Below, one piece after another: positions 62,514-64,000 of a stretch of DNA of 64,000 bases (positions within the stretch are counted from its first letter, which is position 1; the number at the start of each line of letters is the position of its first letter). The stretch covers positions 372,001 through 436,000 of the forward strand of contig NZ_JAHUZF010000004.1 of NCBI RefSeq assembly GCF_019218295.1, in the 5' to 3' direction. Source of the DNA: Maritimibacter sp. DP1N21-5 (lineage in GTDB: Bacteria > Pseudomonadota > Alphaproteobacteria > Rhodobacterales > Rhodobacteraceae). The position numbers and the translations under genes are program-made. The notes beneath the pieces are model-generated. The model worked only from the letters and a program-made list of their open reading frames with translations. It had not been told where the DNA came from and did no database searches.

Positions 62514-64000
62514 TCAGGTCTTGTCGCGCCAGCGGTTCACGATGGGATAGCGCCGGTCCAGCCAGAAGCTGCGCATCGTGAGGCGCGCGCCGGGCGCGGA
62601 CTGGAAGCGTTTGTATTCACTGATGAAAATCAGGCGCTCCACCCGTTTCACCGTCTCGCGGTCGAAGCCCTTTGCGACAAGTTCCGCGATGGAGAGTTCG
62701 TGATCCACCAAGCCTTCGAGAATCGGGTCGAGCACCTCGTAGGGTGGCAGGCTGTCCGAATCCTTCTGGTCGTCGCGCAGTTCCGCGCTGGGCGGCTTGT
62801 CGATGATCGAGACCGGGATCACTTGGCCGGCCGGGCCCAACATCCAGTCGCGGTGATTGGCGTTGCGCCAGCGGCAGGCGTCGAAGACGCGGGTCTTGTA
62901 GAGGTCCTTGATCGGGTTGTAGCCCCCGGCCATGTCGCCATAGATCGTCGCATAACCGACGGCGACTTCGGACTTGTTGCCGGTGGTGAGCAGCATCTCC
63001 CCGAATTTGTTGGACAGCGCCATGAGGAGCAGCCCGCGCAGGCGCGACTGGATGTTCTCCTCGGTCAGATCGGGTTGCGTGCCCTCGAAGAGCGGCGCGA
63101 GCGCCTCGGTCACTGCGGCGCGGGGGCCGGAGATCGGCACGTAGTCGTAGCGGCAACCAAGGTTCTTGGCGAGCGCTTCGGCGTCGTCGAGCGAGCCTTC
63201 CGAGGTGTATTCCGAGGGCAGCATCACGCAGCGCACGTTCTCTGGTCCCAGCGCGTCCGCCGCGATGGTTGCGACGATCGCACTGTCGATCCCGCCGGAG
63301 AGGCCAAGAAGAACCTTCCTGAACCCGGTCTTGCGCATGTAGTCGCGCAGACTTTCCGTCATCACGCGGTAATCGGCTTCGTGGTCGGGGAGGGCCGGCG
63401 CCACCGCGGCCGGCACGATGCGCCAGCCGTCCGCACCCTTCTCGAGCGTGACAATTCGCGTCACCTCGTCGAACTGGGGGAACTGAAAGGCAAGCTCGCC
63501 CTGCACGTCCATGCCGAAGCTCGCGCCTTCGAAGACCTGATCGTCCTGTCCGCCGACCATGTTGAGATAGACGAGAGGAAGCCCGGTCTCTTCGACCCGG
63601 CCCCTTATCACGTCGTGCCGATGCGCGACCTTTCCCCGGTAGTAGGGCGACCCATTGGGCACGAAGAGCACTTCGGCCCCCTTTTCCGCCAGGTCGGCGC
63701 AGACCGCATCGGGCCACCAGGCGTCCTCGCAGATCGGAATGCCAAGGCAGAGACCCTTGAGCTTGATCGGGTCCTGCGGCGGTGCAGCGGTGAAGAGACG
63801 CTTCTCGTCGAACACCGTTTCATTGGGCAGAAGCTGTTTCAGGATCCGATGCCGGACCTTGCCGCCTTCGAGGATCCAGAAGGCATTATAGAGCGATTTC
63901 CCGTCATGGAACGGACAGCCGATCCCCATCACGGGACCCTCGACACAGTCGCGGGCCAGTGCCTCGCAGGTCTCCATCGCCTCGGCCCAGAAGGCCGGGC
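62514..64000 (-). CDS. nadE: Glutamine-dependent NAD+ synthetase, 3' part
   Basis: Makes NAD from deamido-NAD using glutamine or ammonia. The gene runs off the right edge; the frame stays open to base 63998, so the ATG at 63977 is internal. The visible part has the end of the nitrilase-like glutaminase domain (Cys nucleophile in PICEDAWWPDA) and the synthetase domain with the P-loop LGLSGGIDSAI and the LTTGNKSEVAVGY segment. The C-terminus is complete. Confidence 0.96.
   Translation of the reverse strand, partial: PAFWAEAMETCEALARDCVEGPVMGIGCPFHDGKSLYNAFWILEGGKVRHRILKQLLPNETVFDEKRLFTAAPPQDPIKLKGLCLGIPICEDAWWPDAVCADLAEKGAEVLFVPNGSPYYRGKVAHRHDVIRGRVEETGLPLVYLNMVGGQDDQVFEGASFGMDVQGELAFQFPQFDEVTRIVTLEKGADGWRIVPAAVAPALPDHEADYRVMTESLRDYMRKTGFRKVLLGLSGGIDSAIVATIAADALGPENVRCVMLPSEYTSEGSLDDAEALAKNLGCRYDYVPISGPRAAVTEALAPLFEGTQPDLTEENIQSRLRGLLLMALSNKFGEMLLTTGNKSEVAVGYATIYGDMAGGYNPIKDLYKTRVFDACRWRNANHRDWMLGPAGQVIPVSIIDKPPSAELRDDQKDSDSLPPYEVLDPILEGLVDHELSIAELVAKGFDRETVKRVERLIFISEYKRFQSAPGARLTMRSFWLDRRYPIVNRWRDKT

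Overview
The window is a gene-dense, high-GC stretch of a chromosome from an alphaproteobacterium, almost certainly a member of the Rhodobacterales (Roseobacter group). The support is an irr regulator divergent from a fabA-fabB-fabI operon, the mreBCD-mrdA-rodA block, the miaB/phoH/ybeY/corC/lnt/metK/trmB series, the aroA/cmk/rpsA/ihfB/lapA/trpF/trpB series, and a SAM/SAH riboswitch in front of metK, a class known mainly from Rhodobacterales. No rRNA, tRNA, CRISPR array, insertion sequence or prophage was recognised.

Layout. 1-2.4 kb: end of coaBC, dut and a membrane-anchored MoeB/ThiF-like protein. 2.5-11.3 kb: an M3 oligopeptidase, then the cell-shape genes mreB, mreC, mreD, mrdA (PBP2) and rodA, translationally coupled from mreC on and followed by ghrA. 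11.5-15 kb: rpmB, a copper chaperone PCu(A)C with a small secreted neighbour, a class III sirtuin, a YdeI-like protein, and a three-helix membrane protein with a cyclic-nucleotide-binding domain. 15.3-20.4 kb (minus): a catabolic-looking series of a zinc dehydrogenase, three alpha/beta hydrolases, a serine/threonine dehydratase and a haloacid dehalogenase, mostly overlapping. 21.4-24.6 kb: fatty-acid synthesis genes and irr. 25-29 kb: small enzymes, miaB, then an OmpA protein and a lipoprotein that share a cysteine-bracketed module. 29.4-38.7 kb: phoH, an inserted short-chain dehydrogenase, ybeY, corC, lnt, riboswitch-metK, DoxX, trmB, aroA. 38.6-40.7 kb: two diverged membrane paralogues around a DUF1801 protein, coupled between aroA and cmk. 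43-50.6 kb: rpsA, ihfB, lapA, trpF and trpB, interrupted by a tannase-family esterase.

50.7-55.0 kb is the most unusual part. Six small exported proteins share one module of about 60 residues, PepSY-like in look, followed by very different tails (Asp-rich, Arg-Gly-rich, Gly/Ser-rich, or none). They surround a membrane-anchored LuxR-type regulator. Two of the genes have a perfect GGAAC-N16-CGTT element and a third a near match, the promoter type used by the alphaproteobacterial general-stress sigma factor EcfG. I know of no described system matching this set and take it as the best candidate for something new.

55-64 kb returns to ordinary genes: a DUF2237 protein, a serine hydrolase, pth, an FkbM methyltransferase, rplY, an L-lactate dehydrogenase-like flavoprotein, a ZIP transporter, a MaoC-like hydratase and the 3' two-thirds of nadE, which runs off the right edge.

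Functions were assigned by reading motifs and recalled family features; no database search was run.
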